Assembly: GCA_029211065.1 (NCBI GenBank)
Contig: JARGFK010000023.1
Location: 1 to 51,856 of the forward strand
Source: Desulfobacterales bacterium
GTDB lineage: Bacteria > Desulfobacterota > Desulfobacteria > Desulfobacterales > JARGFK01
DNA: 51,856 nucleotides
Reading direction: 5' to 3'
Shown here: positions 50,074-51,856 of the stretch, piece by piece
How positions within the stretch are numbered: the stretch's first letter is position 1
How the letters are laid out: the number at the start of each line of letters is the position of its first letter
Notes under the pieces: model-generated
The model's database searches: none
What the model saw: only the letters and a program-made list of their open reading frames with translations
Told to the model about the DNA's origin: nothing
Made by a program: the position numbers and the translations under genes

Positions 50074-50877
50074 ATGAGCCAAATTACCATCGGAGCGGCT
50101 TCCGATCCCGGAAGGAAGCGAAAAGAAAATCAGGACTCCCATGCGTTTTTCTGCCCCCCGGAGGGCACCGCCCACAAAAAAGGAATTTTACTGGCATTGG
50201 CCGACGGCATGGGGGGTCATGCCGGCGGGTCCATTGCCTCCAAATTAGCAATCGACACGCTCATTCAGACCTATTATGACGACACCGGCGCCGGCATCCC
50301 GGAATCCCTTGAAAAGTCAGTTCAGGCGGCCAATCAAAAAGTTCTGGAGAAAAGCCGGAGCGACCCTGACGTACAGGGGCTGGGTTCCACCCTGACGGCG
50401 GTTGTTTTCCAGGGATCCGACATGTACCATGCCCACGTCGGCGACAGTCGGGGATATTCCATTTTCGCCAATCAGATCACCCAGTTTACCGAAGACCATT
50501 CTTACGTTGCCAGCCTGGTTAAGGCCGGCGTCATCAGCGCGGAAGAAGCCCTGACGCATCCCGAAGGAAACATCATCACCCGGGCGATCGGTGTTCAGGA
50601 AGACTTGAAGGTGGACACCTCCCCGACGCCCGCAAGAATCCATAAGGATCAATTTGTCCTGCTGTGCTGCGACGGCCTCTATAAAGAGGTTCCCGATCAG
50701 GAAATACTGGCAACCGTTTATGAGTTCAGAGACCCGGACGCTATCAGTAAAAAATTAATTGAAAAAGCCAATGAAAACGGCGGCAATGACAACATTACCG
50801 TTGTCATTGCGAGAATCGACACCGTTGAAGGTGCCCCGACCTGGCTGAACCGGTTTCTGCGCCTCCTGAGGAAATGA
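50074..50877 (+). CDS. PP2C-family Ser/Thr protein phosphatase (second)
   Basis: 267 residues with intact PP2C motifs: KRKENQDSH, LADGMGGHAGGSIAS, HVGDSRGYS, TRAIGV, CCDGLYKEV and GGNDNITVVI. A basic tail (WLNRFLRLLRK) may associate with the membrane. It lies 6 nt after the pseudo-caspase gene and 3 nt before the kinase gene, the usual phosphatase-kinase pairing. Clearly distinct from the first PP2C of the island, so it may serve a different phosphoprotein or location. Confidence 0.93.
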   Translation: MSQITIGAASDPGRKRKENQDSHAFFCPPEGTAHKKGILLALADGMGGHAGGSIASKLAIDTLIQTYYDDTGAGIPESLEKSVQAANQKVLEKSRSDPDVQGLGSTLTAVVFQGSDMYHAHVGDSRGYSIFANQITQFTEDHSYVASLVKAGVISAEEALTHPEGNIITRAIGVQEDLKVDTSPTPARIHKDQFVLLCCDGLYKEVPDQEILATVYEFRDPDAISKKLIEKANENGGNDNITVVIARIDTVEGAPTWLNRFLRLLRK

Positions 50878-50880
50878 TAC

Positions 50881-51856
50881 ATGATTAACGAAAAGATAGG
50901 GGACTATGATGTAACCAATGCCCTTGGCAAGGGCGGCTTCGGCAGCGTCTGGATGGCCACATCTTCCGAGGGCGCTACCGTTGCGCTGAAACTGCTGAAC
51001 CCCCAGGCGCTGGACAATCAAAAGGTCGTCAAGAAATTTTTCCACGAGGCCATGATCCTGGCCAAACTCGACCATCCCAATATTACCAAGCTGCTGGAGT
51101 TTTTCCCGGACGGCGACAATTATGCCATCGTCATGGAATATGTGGAAGGGATTGAATTAAAAAAACTGCTGCAGCAGCAAAAAGGGCTGTTGCCTTTTAA
51201 TCATGCCTATAAAATCGCCATGCAGTCCCTGGATGCCTTTCAATATGCCCACGAGCACGGCATCCTGCACCGGGATATCAAGCCCGCCAATATCATGATC
51301 AATAAAAACGGCGACGCCAAAATCATGGATTTCGGCATTGCCAAAATGGGCACCACCGCATCCCATGATACGGCCGCCAGCATGCTATCGGTTCACTACA
51401 CGCCGCCGGAACGGTTCGACAAATCCAGAGAAATCGATCAGCGTTCGGACATTTACTCCCTGGGCCTGGTGTTCTATGAAATGTTTGCCGGCCGCAGGGC
51501 CTTTTCCGCCACGGAAACGTCCCAAATCATGTTTTCGCACCTCAATGAGATCCCTGAGCCGCCATCCAAGTACGCGCCGAACCTGCCGCCGCAGATCAGC
51601 AAGGCTATCTTCAAGGCCCTGGAAAAGGACCCTGAAGACCGTTTTCCTGATTTTAAAGCTTTCAAACAGGCCATTCAGGTGGACCAGGCCGAAATTGATG
51701 ATGCCACCAGCATGGTGGATCTGGAAGCCACCATGGCCGATGCCACCATTGACGTGGGCGCTGCTGGCCTGCCGCCCCCGAAAACAGCTCAAGCCCCGGC
51801 GGAAGAAAAAAAGAAAACACCCACGGCCATGCTGGCCGCCGTCATTGCGTTGGTTT
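50881..51856 (+). CDS. Ser/Thr protein kinase (Hanks type), cut by window end
   Basis: First 325 residues; the gene runs off the right edge. Kinase domain (about 7-265): glycine loop LGKGGFGSV, Lys37 in VALKLL, Glu56, catalytic loop LHRDIKPANIM (H130-R-D132), D150FG and PPERF, so it should be active and is of the RD type. After the domain comes an acidic threonine-rich segment (DDATSMVDLEATMADATID, 273-291), a Pro/Lys linker and the start of a hydrophobic stretch (MLAAVIALV) that probably becomes a membrane helix, giving the usual PknB-like topology with an outer sensor not visible here. Starts 3 nt after the PP2C gene. Confidence 0.95.
   Translation, partial: MINEKIGDYDVTNALGKGGFGSVWMATSSEGATVALKLLNPQALDNQKVVKKFFHEAMILAKLDHPNITKLLEFFPDGDNYAIVMEYVEGIELKKLLQQQKGLLPFNHAYKIAMQSLDAFQYAHEHGILHRDIKPANIMINKNGDAKIMDFGIAKMGTTASHDTAASMLSVHYTPPERFDKSREIDQRSDIYSLGLVFYEMFAGRRAFSATETSQIMFSHLNEIPEPPSKYAPNLPPQISKAIFKALEKDPEDRFPDFKAFKQAIQVDQAEIDDATSMVDLEATMADATIDVGAAGLPPPKTAQAPAEEKKKTPTAMLAAVIALV

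Noticed and set aside
40429-51856. Type VI secretion locus
   Set aside because: Kinase, PP2C and FHA proteins fit its regulators, but no tss genes, VgrG, Hcp or ClpV appear within the window.

Overview
The window reads as a chromosomal segment of a Gram-negative anaerobe, most likely a Desulfobacterota member near the Desulfobacterales. This is inferred from separate genes for the two halves of PurH, a long YeiH-type membrane protein, 7-8 nt periodic intergenic repeats, acyl-CoA and acetoacetate metabolism genes, and a meso-diaminopimelate-type cell-wall cluster. No rRNA, tRNA, CRISPR array or complete insertion sequence was seen.

Left third (1-20.5 kb) is a loose, mostly minus-strand accessory region. 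It holds the 5' end of an acetoacetyl-CoA synthetase gene, a threonine aldolase, remnants of a sodium-pump decarboxylase (oadB with its middle missing), a YeiH-like transporter with a small partner, and an NtrC-like regulator with a degenerate receiver. It continues with split purH, HD and metallo-beta-lactamase hydrolases, a patatin-like lipase, an acyl-CoA dehydrogenase, an AT-rich lysine 2,3-aminomutase gene between diverged direct repeats, a MazF-type toxin-antitoxin pair, an NYN/OST-HTH gene broken by an in-frame TAA, and a nucleobase permease. Several genes here are decaying: one has an internal deletion and two have in-frame stops.

Middle (21.2-38.5 kb) is a nearly complete plus-strand dcw cluster: mraZ-rsmH-ftsL-ftsI-murE-murF-mraY-murD-ftsW-murG-murC-murB-ftsQ-ftsA-ftsZ. 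A sigma70-like promoter and 10-bp-spaced MraZ boxes lie in front. Most genes overlap or nearly touch. Two gaps hold repeat elements (mraY/murD and murG/murC), and there is no ddl gene. A radical SAM gene follows ftsZ.

Right part (40.4-51.9 kb) is a phospho-signalling island. It encodes a SPOR-DUF1566 protein, a cyclase-FHA protein, a membrane VWA-FHA protein, a PP2C phosphatase, a divergent FHA-GAF-cyclase, a secreted or membrane-anchored caspase-fold protein whose catalytic Cys is replaced by Pro and which carries five Ig-like repeats plus DUF1566, a second PP2C phosphatase and a Ser/Thr kinase cut by the window end. A perfect TTGACA-N17-TATAAT promoter, embedded in a 10-bp inverted repeat, drives the last operon. 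Kinase, phosphatases and three FHA readers form a plausible phosphothreonine circuit linked to cyclic nucleotides and to extracytoplasmic VWA, caspase-fold and DUF1566 sensors. This island is the best candidate for an undescribed system.
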